Origin: Devosia riboflavina
GTDB lineage: Bacteria > Pseudomonadota > Alphaproteobacteria > Rhizobiales > Devosiaceae
Length of the DNA: 64,000 nucleotides
Assembly (NCBI RefSeq): GCF_000743575.1
Contig: NZ_JQGC01000014.1
Coordinates: 1 to 64,000, forward strand
Reading direction: 5' to 3'
The notes below the pieces were generated by a model. That model did no database searches and was not told the origin of the DNA. It worked only from the letters and a program-made list of their open reading frames with translations. Shown here piece after piece: positions 43,488-51,426 of the stretch. A program made the position numbers and the translations under genes. How positions within the stretch are numbered: the stretch's first letter is position 1; every line of letters begins with the position of its first letter.

Positions 43488-43534
43488 AAAAGGCCGTGCA
43501 TCGGAGCCCTCCCGATGCGCGGCCTTTTGTATTT
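43488..43534. terminator. Bidirectional terminator
   Basis: AAAAGGCCGTGCATCGG (43488-43504) pairs with CCGATGCGCGGCCTTTT (43512-43528) with a single G-U, then TGTATTTT. It separates the secreted gene from the converging sugar isomerase operon. Confidence 0.92.
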
Positions 43535-43544
43535 TCGCCTAACC

Positions 43545-44369
43545 TCAGCAGACCGTCGCCACCCGCTCCTTGATCACGGCAAGCACTTTGTCGCCGGGTC
43601 GCTTCCACCAATTGTCCTGGCTGAAAATTTCCACTTCCTGGGGCCCAAAAAAGCCGGCGTCCTCGATCATTTTCCGGATCGCGGGCAGGTCGATGACCCC
43701 ATCGCCCATCATGCCGCGATCGAGCAGCATATCCTTGGTCGGCACCAGCCAATCGCAGATATGGTGCGCAAAGATGCGCTTCATCCGCCCGGCCCGGGCA
43801 ATGGCCTGCGCCAGGTTCGGGTCCCACCAGACATGATAGACGTCAATGGCGACCCCAACGGTTTCGCCCAGCATTTCGCAGATATCGAGCGCCTGATCCA
43901 AGGTGTTCACGCAGGCCCGGTCAGCCGCATACATCGGATGCAGCGGTTCGATGGCGATTTTCACGCCCGAGGCCTTGGCATGGGGCAGCATGGCGGCGAT
44001 GCCGTCGCTCACCATTTTCCGCGCGCCCGGCAGGTCCTTGGACGAGCCCGGCAGGCCGCCGACGACGAGCACCAGGCAATCGGCATTGAGCGCCGCCGCC
44101 TCGTCGATAGCGCGCAGATTGTCGTCGATCTGCTTTTGACGACCCTCGGCCGTTTCCGCCGGAAACATGCCGCCGCGGCAAACGCCCGTTACCTGCAGCT
44201 TGTTTGTTTTGACGATGCGCGCCGCCTCATCAAGGCCGATGGCCGCGACCTGGTCGCGCCAGGGCGAGATAGCCGTAATCCCGGCACGCAGACACCCGTC
44301 CACGGCCTCGGCAAAGCCCCAGACCTGACGCGTCGTCGCAAGATTGAGCGAAATCTTTCTTTCGGTCAT
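43545..44369 (-). CDS. Sugar phosphate isomerase/epimerase (TIM barrel)
   Basis: This encodes 274 residues of the xylose-isomerase-like AP-endonuclease-2 fold. Metal-binding segments are ISPWRDQVAAIGL, VKIAIEPLHPMYA (Glu), VGVAIDVYHVWWDP (Asp-x-x-His) and AHHICDW, and QEVEIFSQDNWW (Glu). It is last in a three-gene operon with a Gfo/Idh dehydrogenase and a DUF993 aldolase-like protein, and its start overlaps DUF993 by 4 nt. Together they probably oxidise, isomerise and cleave a sugar or sugar acid. Confidence 0.9.
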   Translation of the reverse strand: MTERKISLNLATTRQVWGFAEAVDGCLRAGITAISPWRDQVAAIGLDEAARIVKTNKLQVTGVCRGGMFPAETAEGRQKQIDDNLRAIDEAAALNADCLVLVVGGLPGSSKDLPGARKMVSDGIAAMLPHAKASGVKIAIEPLHPMYAADRACVNTLDQALDICEMLGETVGVAIDVYHVWWDPNLAQAIARAGRMKRIFAHHICDWLVPTKDMLLDRGMMGDGVIDLPAIRKMIEDAGFFGPQEVEIFSQDNWWKRPGDKVLAVIKERVATVC

Positions 44370-45535
44370 GCCGAGACTCCGTTCACCTGCAGAACAGCCT
44401 TCATCCGTGCCGTCGCCAGCTCCGGATCAGCCAGCACGCGAGCCTTGTCGGCCAAGCGGAAAAGCTCGGCGAGATGCTGGACCGAGCGGGTCGACTGCTG
44501 GCCGCCGATCATCTGGAAGTGATCCTGCAACCCGTTGAGATAGGCGAGGAAAACGACGCCGGTCTTATAGAACCGGGTCGGGGCCGCAAAGATATGGCGG
44601 CTCAGCGGCACAGTGGGTTCCAGGATATCGAAGAACTCATTGCTATTGCCACGCCCAAGCGCGGCCAGGCCCGCCGAGGCGGCCGGCGCAATGGCATCAA
44701 AAATGCCGAGCAGGGCGTGGGAAAAACCCAGATCGTCGCCGGCGATCAGTTCGGCATAGTTGAAATCGTCGCCCGTGTACATTTTCACGCCTGCCGGCAG
44801 GCGGCGGCGCATGGCGATCTCTTTTTCCGCGGACAGCAGCGAGATTTTGATGCCGTCCACCTTGTCCGCATTGGCGGCGATGACATCGAGGCAAACGTCC
44901 ATTGCCGCGTCGTGGTCGATATTGCCCCAATAGCCCTGCAGCGCCGGGTCGAACATTTCCCCGAGCCAATGCATGATCACCGGCTGTTTTACATTGGAGA
45001 GCACATGGCCATAGACGCGGGCATAATCGTCCGGCGACTTGGCCGCCGCAGCAAGCGCGCGGCTCGCCATCAGGATGACGCGGCCGCCCTCGGCTTCCAC
45101 AAACCCAACCTGCTCGTCATAAGCGCGCAGAATGTCGTCGATGGTGACATCGGGGCCGGGCGCCAGGTGATCGGTGCCGGCGCCATAGGCGATAAGCGCG
45201 TCATCGCGCGTCCGCGCTTCCGCCTGGGCGCGACGAATAAGTTCCTTGGCCTCGGTCCAGGTCAGCCCCATGCCGCGCTGGGCGGTATCCATGGCTTCGG
45301 CAACGCCAAGGCCGAGATCCCACATGCGATGGCGGAATTTGAGCGTCGTGTCCCAATCGATCGCCGGGGTCAGCCAGGGATCGTTTGATGCCAGCGGATC
45401 GGCGACGACATGGGCGGCCGAATAGGCGATGCGCGGAAAGTCCGTCGCCTTGAATTTGACGAAGGGGATGGGATCGCCGGTCAGCGTATAGGGACTGATG
45501 GAGCGGTCGGGATTGGGCAGGTTGATGGTCGGCAT
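44366..45535 (-). CDS. DUF993 family protein (dihydrodipicolinate-synthase-like)
   Basis: This encodes 389 residues from ATG at 45535, which has GGAGG five bases upstream. The DUF993 family has a class I aldolase (DapA-like) barrel. Visible segments include AYDEQVGFVEAEGGRVILMASRALAAAA, VIMHWLGEMFDPALQGYWG and DGIKISLLSAEKE (with a candidate Schiff-base Lys) and VKMYTGDDFNYAELIAGD. Its substrate is unknown. Context with Gfo and isomerase genes points to aldol cleavage in sugar catabolism. Confidence 0.9.
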   Translation of the reverse strand: MPTINLPNPDRSISPYTLTGDPIPFVKFKATDFPRIAYSAAHVVADPLASNDPWLTPAIDWDTTLKFRHRMWDLGLGVAEAMDTAQRGMGLTWTEAKELIRRAQAEARTRDDALIAYGAGTDHLAPGPDVTIDDILRAYDEQVGFVEAEGGRVILMASRALAAAAKSPDDYARVYGHVLSNVKQPVIMHWLGEMFDPALQGYWGNIDHDAAMDVCLDVIAANADKVDGIKISLLSAEKEIAMRRRLPAGVKMYTGDDFNYAELIAGDDLGFSHALLGIFDAIAPAASAGLAALGRGNSNEFFDILEPTVPLSRHIFAAPTRFYKTGVVFLAYLNGLQDHFQMIGGQQSTRSVQHLAELFRLADKARVLADPELATARMKAVLQVNGVSA

Positions 45536-45548
45536 TTTTGCCTCCAAG

Positions 45549-45685
45549 AAGGCCCCCTCACCCGGCGCTTCGCGCCGACCTCTCCCCCAAAGGGAGAGGT
45601 GGAAGAGGGCACGGTGACTCGTCTTGCGTCACCTCTCCCTCTGGGGGAGAGGTCGGCCCCTCTCGGGGCCGGGTGAGGGGGCCTT
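45549..45685. repeat. 137-bp nested inverted repeat inside the operon
   Basis: The outer arms AAGGCCCCCTCACCCGG (45549-45565) and CCGGGTGAGGGGGCCTT (45669-45685) are exact inverted repeats of 17 bp. Inside, CCGACCTCTCCC pairs with GGGAGAGGTCGG, and each half also folds on its own (ACCTCTCCC/GGGAGAGGT). It fills the whole gap between the Gfo gene and DUF993, so the operon mRNA would contain a cruciform-like structure. Confidence 0.9.
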
Positions 45686-45692
45686 GCCTATC

Positions 45693-46844
45693 TCAAAACT
45701 CCAGCTTCGGGACGTCGAGCCAGCGGCGCTCGGCCCAGCTCTTCAAACCGAGTTCGGCCAGTTGCACGCCCTTGGCGCCGGCTTCAAGGCCATAGGGCCA
45801 TGGCGCATCTTCGGCCACGTGGCGAAGGAACATTTCCCACTGCACCTTGAAACCGTTATCGGCCGGCCAATTGTCCGGAACCTCTTCCCAGTCGTTGAAG
45901 AAGTTCATGGTCTGCGGCTGGTCCGGGTTCCAGACCGGCTTTGGCGTATTGACGCGATGCTGGGTCCAGCATTTGTGCAGCCCCGCCACGGCCGAGCCAT
46001 GGGTACCATCGACGTGGAAAGTCACGAGATCGTCGCGGCGGACGCGGGTCGTCCAGCTCGAATTGATCTGAGCCACCACACCGCCTTCGAGTTCGAAGGT
46101 CGCATAGGCCGCATCGTCGGTATCGGCCTTGAAGCGCTTGCCGTTTTCGTCGACGCGTTCCGGGATATGCGTCGCGCCGAGGCAGGAGACGGCCTTCACT
46201 TCGCCGAAGAGATTATCGAGCACATAGCGCCAGTGGCAGAGCATATCGAGGATGATGCCGCCGCCATCGTTCTTGCGATAGTTCCAGCTCGGCCGCTGCG
46301 CCTTCTGCCAATCGCCTTCAAAGACCCAATAACCGAATTCGCCGCGCACCGAGAGAATGTCGCCGAAGAAGCCACTATCGCGCAGCATCTTGATCTTCAT
46401 CAGGCCGGGCAGGAACAGCTTGTCCTGCACCACGCCATGTTTCAAACCAGAAGCGCGGGCGGTCTTTGCGAGGTTCACGGCAACTTCTAGATCATCCGAA
46501 GTCGGCTTTTCACAATAGACGTGCTTGCCGGCAGCGAGGGCCTTTTCGAGCAGCCCAGCGCGCATCAGCGTCGTGCCGGCATCGAAGAAGATCGTGTCAT
46601 CGGGATTGGCCAAAGCCGCATCGAGGTCCGTGCCCCAGCGCGCAATATTGTGCTTCTTGGCCAAGCGCTCGATCTTGTCGCGGTCGCGGCCGACGATGAT
46701 CGGGTCGACGACGAGACGATCGCCATTGGCAAGCGCGATGCCGCCCTGATCCCGGATCGCCAGAATGGACCGCACCAGATGCTGGTTATAGCCCATGCGT
46801 CCCGTGACGCCATGCATGATGATGCCGATACGCTGTTCCGCCAT
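45693..46844 (-). CDS. Gfo/Idh/MocA-family oxidoreductase
   Basis: This encodes 383 residues. The NAD(P) loop IGIIMHGVTGRMGYNQ is followed by the catalytic motif HVYCEKPTSDD (EKP at 112-114) and GGGIILDMLCHWRYVLDNLFG. The domain NYRKNDGGGI is typical of this sugar-dehydrogenase subgroup found with DUF993. A strong GGAGGAG ribosome site precedes the ATG. Two operator-like dyads lie between this gene and the divergent tetR gene. Confidence 0.92.
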   Translation of the reverse strand: MAEQRIGIIMHGVTGRMGYNQHLVRSILAIRDQGGIALANGDRLVVDPIIVGRDRDKIERLAKKHNIARWGTDLDAALANPDDTIFFDAGTTLMRAGLLEKALAAGKHVYCEKPTSDDLEVAVNLAKTARASGLKHGVVQDKLFLPGLMKIKMLRDSGFFGDILSVRGEFGYWVFEGDWQKAQRPSWNYRKNDGGGIILDMLCHWRYVLDNLFGEVKAVSCLGATHIPERVDENGKRFKADTDDAAYATFELEGGVVAQINSSWTTRVRRDDLVTFHVDGTHGSAVAGLHKCWTQHRVNTPKPVWNPDQPQTMNFFNDWEEVPDNWPADNGFKVQWEMFLRHVAEDAPWPYGLEAGAKGVQLAELGLKSWAERRWLDVPKLEF

Positions 46845-46869
46845 ATGCTCCTCCGGCCGCTTTGCGGTG

Positions 46870-46884
46870 TAACTGATTGGTTAC
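46870..46884. promoter_or_regulatory. Operator-like site C (TAAC-N6-GTTAC)
   Basis: With the preceding G it reads GTAAC TGATTG GTTAC, a perfect 5-bp dyad (GTAAC/GTTAC). It lies 26 nt upstream of the Gfo start. It matches sites A and B at 23.8-23.9 kb. Confidence 0.6.
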
Positions 46885-46959
46885 TTGCATATCGCCCACT
46901 CCCGGCAGCGTCAAGCCGGATCGTGCCGCAAAAATGCAATGAATGAGACTCTCGGTATA

Positions 46960-46974
46960 GCACCGTCCGGTTAC
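46960..46974. promoter_or_regulatory. Operator-like site D (GCAC-N6-GTTAC)
   Basis: GCAC CGTCCG GTTAC is a weaker copy of the dyad. Its centre is 90 bp from site C. Confidence 0.45.
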
Positions 46975-47175
46975 TTGTACTTGACAGGGGGCGGGGTGCG
47001 TCCCAGACTCCGGTCAATGGCCCAAAGCGGCAGCGGGAGAAGCGGGGAGGGATCGAGCCATGGGGCAAGGCTTTGCCTGCCGGCGCCGCCATGGCGCTGC
47101 TTTACCGCCTGGAATGCGGCTGCTATTGGCCAACCCGACTTCCCGCGCCCCGTAAAAATCCGGCGGTACCAAGAC

Positions 47176-47868
47176 GTGTCAGACACAAGTTCAAGCGCCG
47201 CGGCCGAGCCGCCCCGCAGCAAGCCGGAGCCGGCCGCCAAGCGCACGCGCAATTCGGCGAAAACCAAGGCTTCAATTCTGTCGGCCGCCCGCGTCGAATT
47301 TGCCGATCGCGGTTTTGAGGGCGCGCGCGTCGACGCCATTGCCGAGCGCGCCGGCGCCAATAAGCGGCTGCTCTACCATTATTTTGGCAACAAGGAAGAT
47401 CTCTACCGGGCCGTGCTGCTCGATGCCTATCAGGAGATCCGCAAGGGCGAACGGGCGCTGTCGCTCGATCAATACGATCCGATCCAGGCCATGGACCGGC
47501 TGGTGCGCTTCACCTTCCGGCATTTTCTCGCCAATCCCTGGTTCCCGCGCCTCCTCGGCACGGAAAACATCGAGAACGCGCGCTTCCTCAAAACCCTGCC
47601 CGACATCAAGGCACTGCATTCCCCGCTCGTCGGCCAGATCGCCGAAATCATCGCCAGGGGCAGCGAGGCGAACACCTTTAGGCGCGATGTCGACCCGGTG
47701 CAGCTCTACATTTCCGTCGCCGCGCTCGGGTTCTTCTACGTGTCGAACACTGCGACGCTCTCGGTGATCTTCGAGCGCGATCTCAGTAGCGTCGCCATGG
47801 TGCAGGAGCGCGAGGCCCACGCCGTGCAGATGGTGCTGGATTATCTAAAGACCAAGCCGGGGGCCTAA
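47176..47868 (+). CDS. TetR/AcrR-family transcriptional regulator
   Basis: This encodes 230 residues from GTG at 47176; the sequence before it looks non-coding. The helix-turn-helix is textbook: ILSAARVEFADRGFEGARVDAIAERAGANKRLLYHYFGNKEDLYRAVL, read here as helix 1, helix 2 and recognition helix in order (about residues 33-80). The ligand-binding C-terminus includes RFTFRHFLANPWFPRLLGTENI. It is divergent from the Gfo-DUF993-isomerase operon and probably represses it and itself through sites C and D, and perhaps the ABC operon through A and B. Confidence 0.93.
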   Translation: MSDTSSSAAAEPPRSKPEPAAKRTRNSAKTKASILSAARVEFADRGFEGARVDAIAERAGANKRLLYHYFGNKEDLYRAVLLDAYQEIRKGERALSLDQYDPIQAMDRLVRFTFRHFLANPWFPRLLGTENIENARFLKTLPDIKALHSPLVGQIAEIIARGSEANTFRRDVDPVQLYISVAALGFFYVSNTATLSVIFERDLSSVAMVQEREAHAVQMVLDYLKTKPGA

Positions 47869-47874
47869 CCGCAG

Positions 47875-47953
47875 CCGTCACCCTCGGGCTTGACCCGAGG
47901 GCTCTGCACTTTCCGTCAGTTCAGTCTCCTCGGGTCAAGCCCGAAAATGACGG
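47875..47953. repeat. Palindromic repeat (CCTCGGGCTTGACCCGAGG family), copy 1
   Basis: The left arm starts CCGTCACCCTCGGGCTTGAC and the right arm ends CAAGCCCGAAAATGACGG; they pair over about 24 bases. Each arm also contains the shorter dyad CCTCGGG-CTTGA-CCCGAGG. It closely resembles the element at 50098-50185. It lies between tetR and padR, whose ends converge, and may terminate both. Confidence 0.85.
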
Positions 47954-47968
47954 CCGGTGGTGTGGTCG

Positions 47969-48658
47969 CTATAGATCCACGTCATCCTCGCCCAGCGCAT
48001 CCACTTCCGCGGCGGCGCGTCGCAGGATTTCCGCTGCCCGGCGCTGATGCTCTTCCGAGCCATGCCGCGCCTTGCGGATCGCTCCCTTCAGAGCTTTTCG
48101 CGCCTGATCCAGCTCCGGCACCGCATCATGCAGCGGCCGATCCTCACCCCCGCGATGTGGCGGCTCATTGCCGTCTTCCGCACGCCCACCAAAAGGCCAA
48201 TCGGCCCGCACAAATTCGCGGAAACGATTGAACTGCTCGCCAGTCCGGGCCAGGAAATCCAGCGTCGAAGCCACGGCCTCGCGGTTTTCATTCAGATGCG
48301 CCCGGCCTTCCTCGGTGATCGTATAGAGCTTCTTGTTGCCCTCGGCCGACGAAGTGACATAGCCCGCTTCCTCGAGATAGGTCAGCGCCGGATAGACGAT
48401 GCCGGGGCTCGGCGAATAGACGCCATTGGACCGCTCCTCGATGGCCTTGATCAGATCATAGCCATGCCGGGGCTGCTGCTCGATGAGATAGAGCGCCACA
48501 AGGCGCACATCGCCCGAAGCGAGCATGCGGCCAACGCGAAAATTGCCGCCGATATTGCCGAGGTCTTCCTCGCTGAAATTCTGGAATTTGCCCCAGCCGC
48601 GACGAGCCATCTGCTCAAAACGCCGCCAATTGGGTTCGCCATTGCGCCAGTAAGACAT
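47969..48658 (-). CDS. PadR-family transcriptional regulator
   Basis: This encodes 229 residues from ATG at 48658 (CGGAGA upstream). A glycine/aromatic-rich N-terminal part (about 1-45) precedes the PadR winged helix: VRLVALYLIEQQPRHGYDLIKAIEERSNGVYSPSPG, then VYPALTYLEEAGYVTSSAEGNKKLYTITEEG. The C-terminal tail is charged and helical. The inducer is unknown. It is transcribed away from the dmeR-dmeF operon. A 12-bp perfect palindrome (48720-48731) upstream is its likely operator. Confidence 0.93.
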   Translation of the reverse strand: MSYWRNGEPNWRRFEQMARRGWGKFQNFSEEDLGNIGGNFRVGRMLASGDVRLVALYLIEQQPRHGYDLIKAIEERSNGVYSPSPGIVYPALTYLEEAGYVTSSAEGNKKLYTITEEGRAHLNENREAVASTLDFLARTGEQFNRFREFVRADWPFGGRAEDGNEPPHRGGEDRPLHDAVPELDQARKALKGAIRKARHGSEEHQRRAAEILRRAAAEVDALGEDDVDL

Positions 48659-48714
48659 GATGTGTCTCCGATATGTTTTGTTCCTGAGCAATGAGGTTGG
48701 AACGGCCCAATCCG

Positions 48715-48738
48715 CTTTCAAGATATATCTTATGAAAG
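48715..48738. promoter_or_regulatory. Palindrome upstream of padR (AAGATATATCTT)
   Basis: AAGATATATCTT (48720-48731) is a perfect 12-bp palindrome, flanked by CTTTCA and TGAAAG, which are inverted copies one base out of register. It lies about 60-80 nt upstream of the padR start, a plausible autorepression site. Confidence 0.55.
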
Positions 48739-48807
48739 AATCGTAATGTGATCGGCAACGGTCCGAGATTCCGCCCCCGCCCAACCAACCCTTGTGGCCA
48801 ACAAAAA

Positions 48808-48826
48808 TATAGGGTACCCCCCTATA
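48808..48826 (+). promoter_or_regulatory. DmeR operator (TATAGGG-TACCC-CCCTATA)
   Basis: TATAGGG (48808-48814) and CCCTATA (48820-48826) are exact inverted repeats around TACCC. Tracts of G and C with flanking TA steps are the form of RcnR/CsoR-family operators. It ends two bases before the dmeR ATG, so repressor binding would block transcription start or translation directly. Confidence 0.8.
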
Positions 48827-48828
48827 CT

Positions 48829-49107
48829 ATGTCACACACCATCGCCCAAAAACCCAAAATCCTCGCCCGCGTCCGACGCCTCAAAGGCCAGTTGGAAGCA
48901 GTCGAACGCGCGCTCGAAGCCGAGGCCGATTGCGCCGATATCCTCAACCTCGTCGCCTCCGTACGCGGGGCCGTAAACGGGCTCACCGTGGAACTGATCG
49001 AGGATCACATCCGCCACCACGTCGCCGATCCCGATACGGATAGTGATCCGCATCGGGCCGAAGGCGCCGCCGAACTCATCGATGTCATCAGGACCTATCT
49101 GAAATGA
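48829..49107 (+). CDS. dmeR: Ni/Co-responsive repressor DmeR (RcnR/FrmR/CsoR family)
   Basis: This encodes 92 residues from ATG at 48829. The all-helical family fold is clear (ILARVRRLKGQLEAVERALE, LVASVRGAVNGLTVELIEDH). The metal ligands are His3, Cys35, His60 and His64, the set that marks RcnR-type nickel/cobalt sensors and differs from formaldehyde (FrmR) and copper (CsoR) members. The gene overlaps dmeF by 4 nt. The near-leaderless layout puts the operator on the start codon. Confidence 0.93.
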   Translation: MSHTIAQKPKILARVRRLKGQLEAVERALEAEADCADILNLVASVRGAVNGLTVELIEDHIRHHVADPDTDSDPHRAEGAAELIDVIRTYLK

Positions 49108-50084
49108 CCGAAGCCTCAGCTCAATTCGCCAGCCCGCACGATCACGTCTTCCTCGGCGCCAATCACGCCCGCAACGAGCGCCGCACCTGGCTGGTCATTG
49201 CGCTGACGGCCTCGATGATGGTGATTGAGATCGTCGCCGGCTCGATCTTTGGCTCCATGGCGCTGGTGGCCGATGGCTGGCACATGTCGACCCATGCCGG
49301 CGCCATGCTGATCGCGGCCCTCGCCTATCGCTATGCGCGCCGCCACGCCAAGAACCCGCGCTTTACCTTCGGCACAGGCAAGCTGGGCGACCTCGCCGGC
49401 TTTGCCAGCGCCATGATCCTGGTGATGATTGCCCTCCTCATCGCCTGGGAGAGCTTTTTGCGGCTCTCCGCACCGGTCGAGATCAATTTCACCCAGGCTA
49501 TCGTCGTCGCCGTGATCGGCCTCTCGGTAAACCTCGTCTCGGCCTTCCTCCTCCATGACGATCACGGCCATCATCATGGTCACCATCACGATCCCCACCA
49601 TGATCACGACCACGGGCATGATCATCACCACGGCGACCACGACCATCACGGCGGCGCCCGCGACAACAATCTGCGCGCAGCCTATTTCCACGTGCTCGCC
49701 GATGCGCTGACCTCGCTCCTCGCCATGGTCGCGCTGGTTCTGGGCAGTCTCTATGGCTGGATCTGGATGGACCCTGCCATGGGCATTGTCGGCGCCCTCG
49801 TCATCGCCCGCTGGTCCTGGGGCCTCATCCGCGACAGCGGCAGCGTGCTTGTCGACTATTCCCGCGAAGGCGAAGCGATCGGCACGGAAATCCGCGAGGC
49901 GGTCGAAGCATCAGGCGACAAGATCGCCGACCTCCACGTCTGGCACCTCGGCCCCGGCCACTATGGCGCCATAGTATCCATCGCCACCAACGCCCCAAAG
50001 CCACTTTCGGTCTATCGCGAACGCCTCGCCCACGTGCACGAAATTTCGCACCTGACGCTGGAAGTTCAGGCGGCGGCGACTTAG
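49104..50084 (+). CDS. dmeF: Cation diffusion facilitator DmeF (Ni/Co efflux)
   Basis: This encodes 326 residues with six membrane helices. The metal sites are in ADGWHMSTHAG (H-x3-H/D type) and HVLADALTSLLAM. Between helices 4 and 5 lies a loop of about 34 residues with 19 histidines, a metal-buffering feature of DmeF. The C-terminal cytoplasmic domain ends ISHLTLEVQ. In R. leguminosarum and Agrobacterium the dmeRF operon gives cobalt and nickel resistance. The same gene pair and overlap here support that role. Confidence 0.94.
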   Translation: MTEASAQFASPHDHVFLGANHARNERRTWLVIALTASMMVIEIVAGSIFGSMALVADGWHMSTHAGAMLIAALAYRYARRHAKNPRFTFGTGKLGDLAGFASAMILVMIALLIAWESFLRLSAPVEINFTQAIVVAVIGLSVNLVSAFLLHDDHGHHHGHHHDPHHDHDHGHDHHHGDHDHHGGARDNNLRAAYFHVLADALTSLLAMVALVLGSLYGWIWMDPAMGIVGALVIARWSWGLIRDSGSVLVDYSREGEAIGTEIREAVEASGDKIADLHVWHLGPGHYGAIVSIATNAPKPLSVYRERLAHVHEISHLTLEVQAAAT

Positions 50085-50097
50085 TCGCTCACATAAG

Positions 50098-50185
50098 CCG
50101 TCACCCTCGGGCTTGACCCGAGGGCCCTGCACTTCGGCCTCGCATCGCAACGTAAAGCGCTCTCGGGTCAAGCCCGAGGGTGACG
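50098..50185. repeat. Palindromic repeat (CCTCGGGCTTGACCCGAGG family), copy 2
   Basis: The left arm CCGTCACCCTCGGGCTTGAC pairs with the right arm ending CAAGCCCGAGGGTGACG over about 24 bases. The order and sequence match copy 1 at 47875-47953, including GAGGG(C/T)CTGCACTT just inside the left arm. It lies between the converging ends of dmeF and the YcaQ-type gene. Confidence 0.88.
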
Positions 50186-50204
50186 AGCGGCGCTGGGCGA
50201 GAAC

Positions 50205-51347
50205 CTACGCCCCCAGTTGAAACCGCTCGAACCGCCCGAGTTCAGCGTCCACCGCCGCCTTCTCCTCGGCCCCGATCTCTTCGAGCCAGGTCCACTTCTG
50301 CACCAGCAGTTTTCCCGCCGCGCGGTCGGTCTTCAAATCCAATGCGGCCACAACCCGGTCGCCCAAAAACACCGGCAGCGCGAAATAGCCATAAACCCGC
50401 TTGGCCGCCGGCAAGTAAGCTTCGAACAAGTGGTCATAGCCAAAGAAAATTTTTAGCCGCTTGCGCTGGATGACAAGCGGATCGAAGGGCGAAAGCACAT
50501 GCACGCGGCCTGACAGCGCCGTCGGCGCCTCCAGCACCGCCGGTTCGGCCCAATGCGGCACCTTTTCGGCGCCCTCGATGGTCACCGGCACCAGGTCCCG
50601 CCGCTTCACCCGCGCCTCGATCAGCTCACGCACCGCTTTCTTCGCCGGTGCATTGAGGTGGCAGATAGAATCGAGGCTCACGATCCCCTGGCTCCTCAGC
50701 GCCCGGTCCAGCAGATAGGCGGTGATCTGCCGCTCCGTCGCCGGCTTTGGACTGCTCTCCCAGCCAAAATGCCGCTCGATCAGGTCATAGGTTTTCAGCA
50801 TGCCCTCGCGCGCCGAAATCGCGACATGGCCCTGATAGAACATCAGTTGCAGCACCCGTTTTGAGGGTTTTCTGCTCGCCCAGGGATGGTCCTTTTCGAC
50901 CAGTTCATCATCGTCGATATCGCGGATGGACAATGGTCCACCCTCGCGCAACCGCTTCTTCATGGCGCTGACCTCCGCCTTTGAAACGGTACCGAACCAG
51001 GCGCTGGGATTCTCGCGATATGCCTTCATGGCCGGCAGAAAAAAGCGCAGGTCTGCCGTCGGCACATAGCTCAGCGCATGCGTCCAATATTCGAGGATCG
51101 ATCTATCGACGCTCTGCAAATGCGCCAGATCAGTCCGCCGATAATCGGGAATACGGGAAAAAAGAATGTGATGGTGGCAGCGCTCGATCACGTTGATCGT
51201 ATCGATCTGCACATAGCCCAGATGCGCGATCGCCGCCGCGGAAGCCTCGGGACCGGAACCGAATGGCGCCTCCTCGTCGAGCCGCTGCGCCCTGAGCCAG
51301 ATTTTTCGCGCCTTTTCGGTTGGGATTGTGATGGGTTTTCTCGCCAA
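50205..51347 (-). CDS. YcaQ-type winged-helix DNA glycosylase (AlkX-like)
   Basis: This encodes 380 residues from TTG at 51347 (AAGGA upstream); the open frame continues to a TTG at 51407. The HTH_42 domain marks are LGYVQIDTINVIERCHHHILFSR (with the catalytic QxD motif), DYRRTDLAHLQ, YWTHALSYVP and HVLSPFDPLVIQRKRLKIFFGYDH. E. coli YcaQ unhooks interstrand crosslinks by cutting alkylated bases. The stated start is not certain. It is alone on its transcript. Confidence 0.88.
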   Translation of the reverse strand: MARKPITIPTEKARKIWLRAQRLDEEAPFGSGPEASAAAIAHLGYVQIDTINVIERCHHHILFSRIPDYRRTDLAHLQSVDRSILEYWTHALSYVPTADLRFFLPAMKAYRENPSAWFGTVSKAEVSAMKKRLREGGPLSIRDIDDDELVEKDHPWASRKPSKRVLQLMFYQGHVAISAREGMLKTYDLIERHFGWESSPKPATERQITAYLLDRALRSQGIVSLDSICHLNAPAKKAVRELIEARVKRRDLVPVTIEGAEKVPHWAEPAVLEAPTALSGRVHVLSPFDPLVIQRKRLKIFFGYDHLFEAYLPAAKRVYGYFALPVFLGDRVVAALDLKTDRAAGKLLVQKWTWLEEIGAEEKAAVDAELGRFERFQLGA

Positions 51348-51426
51348 GTCGCAAAGTCCTTGTTCGGCACGGAATCGAAGAGATGCCAGAAGGATAGCCA
51401 GCGTCAAACCCGATTATGGCAGGAGG

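Larger units (their letters stand above)
46845..47175. other. Regulatory region between the Gfo operon and tetR
   Basis: These 331 bases contain operator-like sites at 46870-46884 and 46960-46974. An open frame continues upstream of tetR (from about 46885), but it has no ribosome site and its sequence (Trp/Cys/Ala rich) does not look like protein. From about 46985 to 47160 I see nothing recognisable. Confidence 0.6.

Noticed and set aside
46885-47175. N-terminal extension of tetR
   Set aside because: The extra 97 codons contain operator D, lack a ribosome site and do not resemble TetR proteins; GTG 47176 fits the usual length.
47875-50185. CRISPR array from the repeated palindromes
   Set aside because: Only two copies, 2.1 kb apart, with genes between and no regular spacers or cas genes.
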